Source: Bifidobacterium adolescentis ATCC 15703
GTDB lineage: Bacteria; Actinomycetota; Actinomycetes; Actinomycetales; Bifidobacteriaceae
DNA: 64,000 nucleotides
NCBI RefSeq assembly: GCF_000010425.1
Contig: NC_008618.1
Location: 1,915,946 to 1,979,945 of the forward strand
Direction of reading: 5' to 3'
The translations under genes and the position numbers were made by a program. Shown one piece after another: positions 1 to 7,335 of the stretch. The notes under the pieces are model-generated. The model was not told the DNA's origin. It did not search any database and saw nothing but the letters and a program-made list of their open reading frames with translations. The number at the start of each line of letters is the position of its first letter. Position 1 is the first letter of the stretch.

Positions 1-999
1 AACGATGCTGCGGAAAACGCGGACATCGAGGCGGGCGAAACCGATATGGCCACGTCGATCGAATCGGTCGATTTCGCGGTGGTGTATGACGATGGAGGCG
101 ATTCCATCGCAACCGAATCGGCAGAAAACGCGGAAAATACGGAAGGCATCGCCACGGAAGACAGCGTTGCCAGCGACAACGCGAATCGCGTGAACGAAAC
201 GCTCGCATTGGGCGCGACCGACGACGAACAGTCGCTCGACCAGCACGAAACCGTACAGGCGGACTCCGCAACCAGCGTGTCATCGCAGATCGACCGCGAA
301 ATCAAACATCATCGCAAGAAGGACGCATTCTTCTTCAAAGCGAACCCGACATTCGCGCTCGACCATGTGACGGTGCACAACCGCAAAACCGGTCGCAACG
401 TGCTCAACGACGTTTCCCTGGCGTTCCATGCCGGCGCGACCCACGCGGTGCTGGTGGATGCCGAAGATGTCGAACAGCATCAGGCGCTGGTGGCCACCAT
501 GGTCGGCATGATGCGGACGACCAGCGGCAACGTGATGCACAAAAGCACGAACCTCGCCGACGCGACACCGGTCGACGTGCTTGGACACCGCATCGGTTTC
601 ATTCCGCAGCGGTTCGCCGTGCGCGGCGACCTTGACGCGGAAGGCAACGTGTTGTACGCCATGGACGCGTCGAACCGCAATTTCCTGCAGCCCAAGCCGG
701 TGATTGCGCGCGAGCTGCTCAAGCGCGTGGGATTCGAGGAAGTGACTTCCGGTCTGCCGGTGGGCAAGATGAGTGCGTTGGACCAGCGTCGTGTGGCAAT
801 CGCGCGTGCGCTGAGCTGCGAGGCGGAGGTGATTATTGCCGACGAGCCGACCGCTGGATTGAACCGTGACGACGCCGCCGTGGTGCTGGGGCTGCTGAAG
901 AAGGCCAAGCGCGATGAAGATCGTAAGCGTGCGATTATTGTGGTGACCGATAATCCGGAGGTCGCCGATCAGATGGAGCATTGCGCGGAGCTTGAGTAG
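1..999 (+). CDS. ABC-type ATPase-like protein with degenerate Walker A (5' end outside window)
   Basis: The frame is open to the first base, so the gene starts upstream; the first in-window ATG (46) need not be the start. The N-terminal part is acidic and low-complexity (rich in E, N, A, D). The second half is ABC-ATPase-like: a signature-like region (KMSALDQRRVAIARAL), a Walker B with catalytic Glu (VIIADEPTAGL) and a final switch-like region (IIVVTDNPEVADQ). At the expected Walker A place the protein reads THAVLVDAEDVEQHQAL, with no GxxGxGK(S/T), so nucleotide hydrolysis is doubtful. It could be a regulatory or partner subunit of an ABC system encoded upstream; that is inference. A strong terminator follows directly. 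Confidence 0.7.
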   Translation, partial: NDAAENADIEAGETDMATSIESVDFAVVYDDGGDSIATESAENAENTEGIATEDSVASDNANRVNETLALGATDDEQSLDQHETVQADSATSVSSQIDREIKHHRKKDAFFFKANPTFALDHVTVHNRKTGRNVLNDVSLAFHAGATHAVLVDAEDVEQHQALVATMVGMMRTTSGNVMHKSTNLADATPVDVLGHRIGFIPQRFAVRGDLDAEGNVLYAMDASNRNFLQPKPVIARELLKRVGFEEVTSGLPVGKMSALDQRRVAIARALSCEAEVIIADEPTAGLNRDDAAVVLGLLKKAKRDEDRKRAIIVVTDNPEVADQMEHCAELE

Positions 1000-1021
1000 C
1001 GAGCGGCGTTCTGCGAGGCGA

Positions 1022-1066
1022 AAGCCTTGCGGACTGGTGTTGCATGCCAGTCCGCAAGGCTTTTTT
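1022..1066 (+). terminator. Rho-independent terminator of the ABC-ATPase-like gene
   Basis: AAGCCTTGCGGACTGG pairs perfectly with CCAGTCCGCAAGGCTT around a 9-nt loop, followed by a run of six T. It starts 23 bp after the stop codon at 999. Confidence 0.9.
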
Positions 1067-1108
1067 CGTGCTGGTTCGTTCCGGTTCATTCTGGGCGCAT
1101 GTCATATG

Positions 1109-1291
1109 CGCTATGTGTGGCAGATTCTTTCATCTTTGGAATCTCAAAACCGCTATGTGTGGCAGGTTGTTTGACGCATCGTGAGTTAGAGGGGCGGTTT
1201 TATGCCCCCCCTAATGTATGGCGGGAAAGAGAAGTGCCACAGATAGCGGCTTTCACTTTTCCGTAGATGGAGAATCTGCCACAGATAGCGG
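1109..1291. repeat. Four-arm nested palindrome, word CGCTATSTGTGGCAG (element D)
   Basis: The word CGCTATGTGTGGCAG occurs at 1109-1123 and 1151-1165. The inverted word (TGCCACAGATAGCGG) occurs at 1235-1249 and 1277-1291. Between them, at 1186-1214, is a core TTAGAGGGG...CCCCCCCTAA. The spacer between the two left words (ATTCT..CATCT..GGAA) is also repeated, inverted, between the two right words, so each half is a copy of the other. It lies between convergent genes. Confidence 0.85.
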
Positions 1292-1344
1292 TTTTCAGTG
1301 CGCAAAACTCGGGCGGCGGCCAGGCTTCGAGGAATTTTCGGGTG

Positions 1345-1538
1345 TATCTCGCTTATGAATGGCGGATTTTTCCGCTCGACGCGTGCTATCTCGCTTATAG
1401 ATGGCGGATGGTTTTGCCGCATGAGACTTAGAGGGGATTGAACTTGCCCCCTAACACCTAGTCTTTCTGAGACACCCGCCATTCATAAGCGAGATAGCAT
1501 CCGGCAGACACCGAAATCCGCCATTCATAAGCGAGATA
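1345..1538. repeat. Four-arm nested palindrome, word TATCTCGCTTATRRATGGCGG (element E)
   Basis: Word copies are at 1345-1365 and 1387-1407; inverted copies (CCGCCATTCATAAGCGAGATA) are at 1476-1496 and 1518-1538. The core TTAGAGGGG...CCCCCTAA is at 1428-1454. The plan is the same as the neighbour at 1109-1291 and the core is nearly identical, but the word is different. The same word family returns at 45698-45892. It ends 11 bp from the 3' end of the HD-domain gene. Confidence 0.85.
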
Positions 1539-1548
1539 AGTAGGTTCG

Positions 1549-2379
1549 CTACTCGGCGATGCGCATGTGGTACTGCTCGGCGAGCGGTTTGACGTCGAGG
1601 ACGCCGTAGCGTTCCAGAAGGCGCAGCCATTCGCGCTTGTTGCTTTCGCCGAAACGGGCGGCCTTGCGCGTGTAGGCTTCGGCGGTCAGGAACTTCGGCG
1701 GAATCGACTTGCTGTTGTACTTGTCCGCCACCATGACGACCTCCTGCTCGAGGTTCATCGGCACGTAGTCGGCCGGGGGCAACGGCAATCCCTGCGATTC
1801 CACGGTTTCGCGGGTGAGGCCCACACCTGTGTGGTTGCGTGCGAACTGGGCGATCGATTCGTCAACGCCCTCGTTCAGCAAGTATTCGTAGCCTTTGAGC
1901 CCGTGCTGAACATAGTGCGGACCGTCGAATTTGAGCGGTTCGCCGTCGGAACCGTCCTGCTTGAGCAGGAAATACGTGCCGATGTCGTGCAGCAAACCGC
2001 CAATGACCACCAGATGCTCGTCGATGAGCCGCGGCGGAACGGTACCTCCGGTCAGCCCTTCCGTGGACGGCACCGCAGGCATGTGCAACATGCCGAGCGA
2101 TTCCTCGCCGGTATTGTCTTTCGTCAGTTCCAGCCCGAAGTCGCCGGTTTTTTCGGGAGCGTCCGTCGGCAGGGTGCAGCGGCGGGTGAACAGCGCGTTC
2201 TGCCGGCGGGCCATGCGGCGGGCGATGTCGGCCACGACCACGCAATGGCCGTGGATAAGGTCGTATGCGGCTTGCGATTGCGCGATTTTGCGATGTAGCT
2301 CATCCACTTGCGCAAGAGTGGGGATATAGCCGGTCGTCGGCTTGTTCGATTCGGTTGTTTCGTTCGATTCGTTCGTCAT
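1549..2379 (-). CDS. HD-domain phosphohydrolase-like protein
   Basis: 276 aa, cytoplasmic, no membrane segment. It has the HD signature: an early His (LIHGHCVVVADIARRMA), then GGLLHDIGTYF carrying the HD pair, then HGLKGYEYLL and FARNHTGVGLT with later metal-binding His. This is the metal-dependent phosphohydrolase fold of the HDIG group; members act on nucleotides or phosphate esters and the substrate cannot be read here. An insert of about 50 residues (TDAPEKTGDFGLEL and on) lies between the first His and the HD pair. A -10-like TAAGAT sits six bases before the ATG, with no clear Shine-Dalgarno, so the mRNA may be leaderless. Confidence 0.8.
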   Translation of the reverse strand: MTNESNETTESNKPTTGYIPTLAQVDELHRKIAQSQAAYDLIHGHCVVVADIARRMARRQNALFTRRCTLPTDAPEKTGDFGLELTKDNTGEESLGMLHMPAVPSTEGLTGGTVPPRLIDEHLVVIGGLLHDIGTYFLLKQDGSDGEPLKFDGPHYVQHGLKGYEYLLNEGVDESIAQFARNHTGVGLTRETVESQGLPLPPADYVPMNLEQEVVMVADKYNSKSIPPKFLTAEAYTRKAARFGESNKREWLRLLERYGVLDVKPLAEQYHMRIAE

Positions 2380-2617
2380 ACGCCCATCTTAGGCACGTTC
2401 CATCACGCCCAGCATACGGTTCTTGACGCAGTTTCCAAAACGGTTCCCAACAGCCGAAGAGATTCATACACCACGCCAGATAAATCCCGGAATGGACACG
2501 GATTCAACGGTTTCTCCGTCTTGTCAACGATGTTCCAAGGAATGCCGCCTTAAAACGAGCATTCATCAGCTGCTCGCAGCGGACGGCACGATGCGCGGGG
2601 ACGTTATGTGCGGAAAA

Positions 2618-3487
2618 TCAGATGGAACGGACGCGGAATTCGCCGGTGCGGTTGGAAGCCACGATCATCTGGTCGTTTTCGAGGCGGGTCCAGCCGTCTT
2701 CGGCGCGCTGGTCGAAACCGGAGCTGGCCACGACCACGCCCTTCGACTGATCGTCGTTTCCGCCGAGCGCACGGTAGCGCAGCACGCGATAGTCGCGCGC
2801 CTGCTCGCCGCGACCGTACTGGTCGTAGATTTCGACGATGCGCTTGGACGTGACCTCACGTCCGGCCGCGCACAGGGCGATGAACTGGTCCTGGCTTTGG
2901 ATCATGCAGTTGTAGCTGGACTTCGGATAGCTTTTGCGCAGTTCACGCACGGCCTGCGCCACCGCCTCGTCGAGTGCGAAGCCAAAGCCGATGTATTGCA
3001 GGATGACGGCGAAGAAAATGGCGGAATCGGAACGGCCGCCAGTGGACTGCACGATGCTCGGATCGACCGGGAATGCACGGTTCGTAATGATGTTGCGGCC
3101 CTGGTCGTCAGAAATGTCGCCATTGTGGATGAAGCTCAGGCCGTTCGCATAGAAGGGCTGCTGGTTCTCAAGAATCAGCGGCAGGTTGGAGCTGGCCAAG
3201 CGCAGGTGCCACAGGCCGCCGCGCGCCGGAGTGTTGGCGAGCTCGTCGAAAATCGGATCATGACGGGCGGCGATGGTGTTTTTGTAGATCGCGGTGCCGG
3301 TTTCCGGAGTCGGCGCACCGCCGTCGCGACGGTATGGCGATTCGTCTGGCACGGTGATCAGCGCGGCGCCCCAGCCGTCGTTGTGGATCTCGCTCAGATT
3401 TCGGAAATCGCGCACGTTCTGCATGCCGAGCACGCCATTGAGGTTGGTGTTGCTGCCTGCCGTCGCGAATCCAAGTAATCTGCACAT
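2618..3487 (-). CDS. Class II glutamine amidotransferase (YafJ/EgtC-like)
   Basis: 289 aa. The protein starts MCRLLGFATAG, so Cys2 becomes the N-terminal nucleophile after Met removal, as in Ntn-type class II amidotransferases. Other family marks are the stretch with NDGWGAAL, WHLRLASSNLPL (the Arg and surroundings that bind glutamine), and FIHNGDISDDQGRN, with Asn and Gly of the oxyanion region. There is no synthetase domain, so it is a stand-alone amidase-type member whose acceptor substrate is unknown. No Shine-Dalgarno is visible; a TAAAGT box lies eight bases before the ATG, suggesting a leaderless message. It is transcribed away from the hairpins at 3629-3827. Confidence 0.85.
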   Translation of the reverse strand: MCRLLGFATAGSNTNLNGVLGMQNVRDFRNLSEIHNDGWGAALITVPDESPYRRDGGAPTPETGTAIYKNTIAARHDPIFDELANTPARGGLWHLRLASSNLPLILENQQPFYANGLSFIHNGDISDDQGRNIITNRAFPVDPSIVQSTGGRSDSAIFFAVILQYIGFGFALDEAVAQAVRELRKSYPKSSYNCMIQSQDQFIALCAAGREVTSKRIVEIYDQYGRGEQARDYRVLRYRALGGNDDQSKGVVVASSGFDQRAEDGWTRLENDQMIVASNRTGEFRVRSI

Positions 3488-3628
3488 GGTTGATTACTTT
3501 AGCGACGGCAGGTTTCGACGCGCGCGTGCCGTTATCGGAGTTGGTTATAGCCTGCGATTCATCCGCCGATTCATATGCATCGCACGTCGCAAAACGCACG
3601 TCACGAACGTAAGTTGTCCCGCAAACGA

Positions 3629-3720
3629 GCAGGAGGACCGACATATCCTGTTGCAGACCGTAAAAACTCGGCCTGAGCGGCCCGGAGCGTGTCGGTAATA
3701 GGATATGCCGGTCCTCCTGC
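3629..3720. repeat. Long hairpin element A
   Basis: GCAGGAGGACCGACATATCC pairs with GGATATGCCGGTCCTCCTGC; arms are about 20-24 nt with one mismatch. The inner part ACTCGGCCTGAGCGGCCCGG resembles, but is not the same as, the GGCC-rich loop of the hairpin at 3749-3827. It is not a simple terminator for either flanking gene as no T-run follows on either strand. Confidence 0.75.
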
Positions 3721-3748
3721 GGACTTGGCGGTATTCAGCCAAAGGAAA

Positions 3749-3827
3749 AGGGCTGGGGCATCTCGTTCGTGACACACTCAAGGCCGTTCGGCCAAGCCTA
3801 CGGTCACAAACGAAATGTCCCAGCCCT
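3749..3827. repeat. Long hairpin element B with conserved GGCC loop; may terminate kup
   Basis: AGGGCTGGGGCATCTCGTT pairs with AACGAAATGTCCCAGCCCT and the pairing continues into GTGA/TCAC. The loop is ACACTCAAGGCCGTTCGGCC followed by AAGCCTA. The same loop, reversed, is present at 28560-28586 inside completely different arms. It lies 35 bp past the kup stop codon, so it could also end kup transcription. Confidence 0.8.
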
Positions 3828-3861
3828 CCTTGCGTAGATAAGCCGTGCTCGCAGAGCGAAT

Positions 3862-6042
3862 TCACACGCGCTTCAGACGCGGCGGACGCTCGGTGGCGAG
3901 GAACAGCGGCTGAATCTCAATCAGCGGATTGTAGGGAGCGAGTCCGAACCATTTGACCGGAGAGCCGGCCAAATGACGAATCGCGTACTTGATCTGCAGT
4001 GAGATCGCGCCCTTCTGGGACACCTTCGACTCGGGCATCAACGCCTTGTGAATCAGCACGTAGCGGATAGGTCCGATGTTCGGATCGGCATCCAGCTTCG
4101 GGTAGCGGGTGGTCTGCTTGGGCAGATCGCCGGACTTCGACAGATCGTTCATGATCTGGTGGATGTATGCAGGAATCGACTGCGACACCTTGAAGCCCAA
4201 GCGAATACGCACGCGGAACAGGAAGTCCGTGCCGAAATTCTCCACCGAATACTCGCGCGTGAACGGGTTGTCGGACGTTTCCACCGACACCGCCCACCAT
4301 GCGCGGGCGCGCTTCGGATGGTCCGCGAAAATCGAGAAGAAGATGTCGGTATCGACACGCTTCATTTCCGGATCGGACGTCAGATAGACGATGTTGTCCG
4401 CGAAATACGGAATCGAATCGTCCTCATGAAGCCGCTTCAGAACCGGCACGCAATCGGCGGGCTGCATATGCCGGCGTTGCGCGCGTTCCAGCTTCGTGCC
4501 TTCGTTCCACGTGTACATAATCAGCAGAATCGCCAATGTCAGCAGCATGGTGAACCAGCCACCGTGCAGGAACTTCGCCATCGAAGCGAAGAAGAACAGG
4601 AACTGGATGGCCAGGAACACCACTGTGAACACGACCGCGCCGACGCGCTTGCCATCGTGCCAAATGTAGACGGCCAGCAGAATCGTCGTGGTGATCATCG
4701 TGACGGTCAATGCCAGGCCGTACGCGGCGGAAATATGCTCCGAATCGCGGAACATCGCCAAAACCAGCAGGGTGGAGACGCACAGCACGGCGTTGACCAC
4801 CGGAATGTACAGCTGGCCGCGGGTACGAGCCGGATAGCGCACCTGCAGGTGGGGCATCCAGTTGAGTCGCGTCGCTTCGGAAACCATGGTGTAGGCGCCG
4901 GTGATCAACGCCTGCGAAGCAATCACGCCGGCGCACACGGACAGCAGCACCGCCACGTAACGCACGGACGGGGTCATCATTTCAAAGAACGGATTAAGGC
5001 CGTGCATGTGGTTGTACGCGGTGTCGTCCCAATGGTTGAGCATCCACGCGCCCTGGCCGAAATAGCAGAACACAAGGGCGATCTTGATGAACGGCCACGT
5101 GAAGTAGATGTTGCCGCGGCCGACGTGGCCCATGTCGGAATACAGCGCTTCGGCGCCGGTGGTGGACAGGAACACGGTGCCCATGACGGCGAGGCCTGCC
5201 GCATTGTGGTGGCTGAAGAGGAACTCCACGCCGTACACCGGATTCAGCGCTTCAAGCACGCTCCAATCGGAGCTCAGGTTCACCAAGCCGACGACGGCGA
5301 GGAACGAGAACCAGATCATGACCACCGTGCCGAACGTGCGGCCGATGCGTTCGGTACCGCGCGACTGCACTGCGAACAGGCAGACGATGATCACAATGGT
5401 GATCATCAGCGTCAGTTCTTTGTTTCCGCTCATGATCGGTTCCAGCAGCGGCAGTGTTTCCAAGCCTTCCACTGCCGAGCTGATCGAGACGGCCGGCGTA
5501 AGCACGGAATCGGCGAGGAACGCGGCGCCGCCCAGCATGGCGGGAATCGCAAGCCATGCCCCATATTTGCGGATCAGCGAATACAGTGCGAAGATGCCGC
5601 CTTCGCCGTTGTTGTCGATGCGCATGGCGATGAACACGTATTTGACGGTGGTGATCAGCGTGATCGACCAGAAGACCAGCGACAGGATGCCCAGCACCGC
5701 GGCGCGATCCGTATGCGCCAAACCGCCTTGGCCGTTGAGGAACGTCTGCATGGTGTACAGCGGCGAGGTACCGATGTCGCCGTATACCACGCCAAGCGCC
5801 ACGATGGCCATGGCCGGCGTGATTTTGTCCGGGCCGGACTGGAGACGGCTCCACCAGCGGCCGATGCGGCCCTTGCTGGCGGCCTCGTCAAGTTTCGCGG
5901 CTTCCTGCTGCTGCGCCTCGTGCTCCTTGATGAGCGTCTGGCGCTCCTCCTTGGTCAGGACCTTGTGCGAGACCTTTGGCGCCTGCGTGTACGTCGCTGC
6001 GTGAAGCAGCGACTGTTCTTCTTCGTTCGGCTCGTTAGCCAT
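3862..6042 (-). CDS. kup: Kup-family potassium uptake protein
   Basis: 726 aa from the ATG at 6042, chosen because GGAGGAAG lies just upstream; an in-frame ATG at 6096 falls in the leader. After a charged N-terminus of about 80 residues comes the family start (PAMAIVALGVVYGDIGTSPLYTM), then about twelve membrane segments, including GEGGIFALYSLIRKYG and SISSAVEGLE, all typical of KUP/HAK/KT transporters. A cytoplasmic C-terminal part of about 180 residues follows (LTSDPEMKRVDTDIFFSIF). The family takes up K+ with protons at the plasma membrane. A strong promoter lies upstream at 6103-6131. The annotation as kup is secure; affinity and regulation cannot be read from sequence. Confidence 0.95.
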   Translation of the reverse strand: MANEPNEEEQSLLHAATYTQAPKVSHKVLTKEERQTLIKEHEAQQQEAAKLDEAASKGRIGRWWSRLQSGPDKITPAMAIVALGVVYGDIGTSPLYTMQTFLNGQGGLAHTDRAAVLGILSLVFWSITLITTVKYVFIAMRIDNNGEGGIFALYSLIRKYGAWLAIPAMLGGAAFLADSVLTPAVSISSAVEGLETLPLLEPIMSGNKELTLMITIVIIVCLFAVQSRGTERIGRTFGTVVMIWFSFLAVVGLVNLSSDWSVLEALNPVYGVEFLFSHHNAAGLAVMGTVFLSTTGAEALYSDMGHVGRGNIYFTWPFIKIALVFCYFGQGAWMLNHWDDTAYNHMHGLNPFFEMMTPSVRYVAVLLSVCAGVIASQALITGAYTMVSEATRLNWMPHLQVRYPARTRGQLYIPVVNAVLCVSTLLVLAMFRDSEHISAAYGLALTVTMITTTILLAVYIWHDGKRVGAVVFTVVFLAIQFLFFFASMAKFLHGGWFTMLLTLAILLIMYTWNEGTKLERAQRRHMQPADCVPVLKRLHEDDSIPYFADNIVYLTSDPEMKRVDTDIFFSIFADHPKRARAWWAVSVETSDNPFTREYSVENFGTDFLFRVRIRLGFKVSQSIPAYIHQIMNDLSKSGDLPKQTTRYPKLDADPNIGPIRYVLIHKALMPESKVSQKGAISLQIKYAIRHLAGSPVKWFGLAPYNPLIEIQPLFLATERPPRLKRV

Positions 6043-6102
6043 AACGCTTCCTCCAAGTGGCGGGCCTTCCAACCCGCTCCCCAAAATAAAACGCAAGGTG
6101 TG

Positions 6103-6131
6103 ACACTAGGAGCTTGGCAAACCATTGTCAA
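6103..6131 (-). promoter_or_regulatory. Sigma-70-type promoter of kup
   Basis: Read on the minus strand: TTGACA, 17-bp spacer, TAGTGT. This predicts a 5' leader of about 50 nt that contains a small hairpin GCGGGTTGGAAGGCCCGC just before the ribosome site. I see no c-di-AMP riboswitch-like structure. Confidence 0.7.
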
Positions 6132-6286
6132 ATCTTCACACGTGATTCGGCACGTCACGCATGAAATTCACATATGCTTAGTCGTTTGTATTTTGCTTAT
6201 TTTCTGGCGATTACGCAACTGTTACGTTGAGGCCCATGCGACCGTCACGGAACCGCCACGGGATTACCGCGAAATCGCCATTCTTT

Positions 6287-7243
6287 TTAGATACCGTACA
6301 CTTCGCGCGTCGTTTCACGCGTGGCTTTGGCGATTTCAGCCAACGGTCTGTCAAGATAGTCGGCGAGCGCCTGCAGGGTGTACGGGATCATATACGGCGC
6401 GTTGGTGCGGCCGCGGTAGGGCATCGGACTTAAGTAGGGGGCATCGGTTTCGACCATGACGTGGCTCATGCCGACGAGTTTCGCCGATTCGCGGATTCCG
6501 TCGTTGCCTTTGTAGCTGGATGTGCCGGAAAGGCTGAGATACCAACCGTTTTCGCGGGCGATTTCGCCCATTTCGGCGTCGCCGGAGTAGCTGTGGAACA
6601 CGGTACGTTCGGGGGCTCCGTCGGCGAGCAACGTTTCGATGACTTCCTTGTGCGAGTCGCGGTCATGGATTTGCATGGGCAGGTTGAGTTCCTTGGCGAG
6701 CGCGACGTGGGCGCGGAACGCCTCGCGTTGCAGTTCCTTGGCGGATTCGCCGGTACGAAACAGGTCCATGCCGGTTTCGCCGATGGCGACGACCTGGTTG
6801 GGGTAGGTGGTGGCGAGGCGGTGCACTTCGGCCATGGCTTCGTCGAAGGGGATGTCGTGCCAGGGCTTGTATTTGATGGGCAGGCCATCGGGGCCGGGTG
6901 CGCCGCGGTGGCCGTGCAGCACGGCTTCGTTGGGGTGTATGGCGATTGCGGCGTGCACGGTTCCGGGGTGTTCGCGGGCCATGTCGATGGCGGTCATGAG
7001 GTTGGGCAGCTCGCAGCCGCAGTCGATTACGCCTTCGACGCCGACTTTCTGGGCTTGTTCCAGCAGTTCGTCGACGCTGTAGACGGGTACTTCGCCTTGG
7101 CCTTTTTCCATGGCTTCGTGACTCATGGCTTGGGAGAATGGCACGACGGATGCGACGTGGGTGTGGTTGTCGATGACGTGCGCGTCTTCGGGCAGCGGCT
7201 GTGGGGCCGGGGCCCAATTGCGATTGCGGTGGTGCTTGCTCAT
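6287..7243 (-). CDS. tatD: TatD-family metal-dependent deoxyribonuclease
   Basis: 318 aa, cytoplasmic. The first metal site is HxH in DNHTHVAS near residue 28; then IDCGCELPN, AAIAIHPNEA, VAIGETGMDLFR (metal-binding Glu), LPMQIHDRDSHKE, FHSYSGDAEM and the C-terminal METDAPYLSPMPYRGRTN (catalytic Asp). These follow the TatD order closely. Members are 3'-5' DNA exonucleases or related hydrolases in DNA repair. GGAAAAC lies just before the ATG. In many Actinobacteria tatD sits next to metG; here metG is 21 kb away and the arabinoside locus lies between them. Confidence 0.92.
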   Translation of the reverse strand: MSKHHRNRNWAPAPQPLPEDAHVIDNHTHVASVVPFSQAMSHEAMEKGQGEVPVYSVDELLEQAQKVGVEGVIDCGCELPNLMTAIDMAREHPGTVHAAIAIHPNEAVLHGHRGAPGPDGLPIKYKPWHDIPFDEAMAEVHRLATTYPNQVVAIGETGMDLFRTGESAKELQREAFRAHVALAKELNLPMQIHDRDSHKEVIETLLADGAPERTVFHSYSGDAEMGEIARENGWYLSLSGTSSYKGNDGIRESAKLVGMSHVMVETDAPYLSPMPYRGRTNAPYMIPYTLQALADYLDRPLAEIAKATRETTREVYGI

Positions 7244-7335
7244 GTTTTCCAGATTAGTCCCGATTGGCCCTGCACTGCGGGCGAACTCTCGTTCGAGGGT
7301 TCAAACGAGGGTCCGCCCGTTTCGCGGCATACACG

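Noticed and set aside
1027-1482. Small proteins with repeated NRYVWQ/RYLWQ peptides
   Set aside because: The peptides come from the DNA word repeats of elements D and E, appear on both strands, and have no ribosome sites.
6043-6286. c-di-AMP (ydaO) riboswitch before kup
   Set aside because: The predicted leader is only about 50 nt, too short, and the motif is not seen.
4048-6459. 803-residue open frame on the plus strand opposite kup
   Set aside because: High-GC antisense shadow of kup; composition is His/Arg/Gln-rich, with no ribosome site and no family motif.
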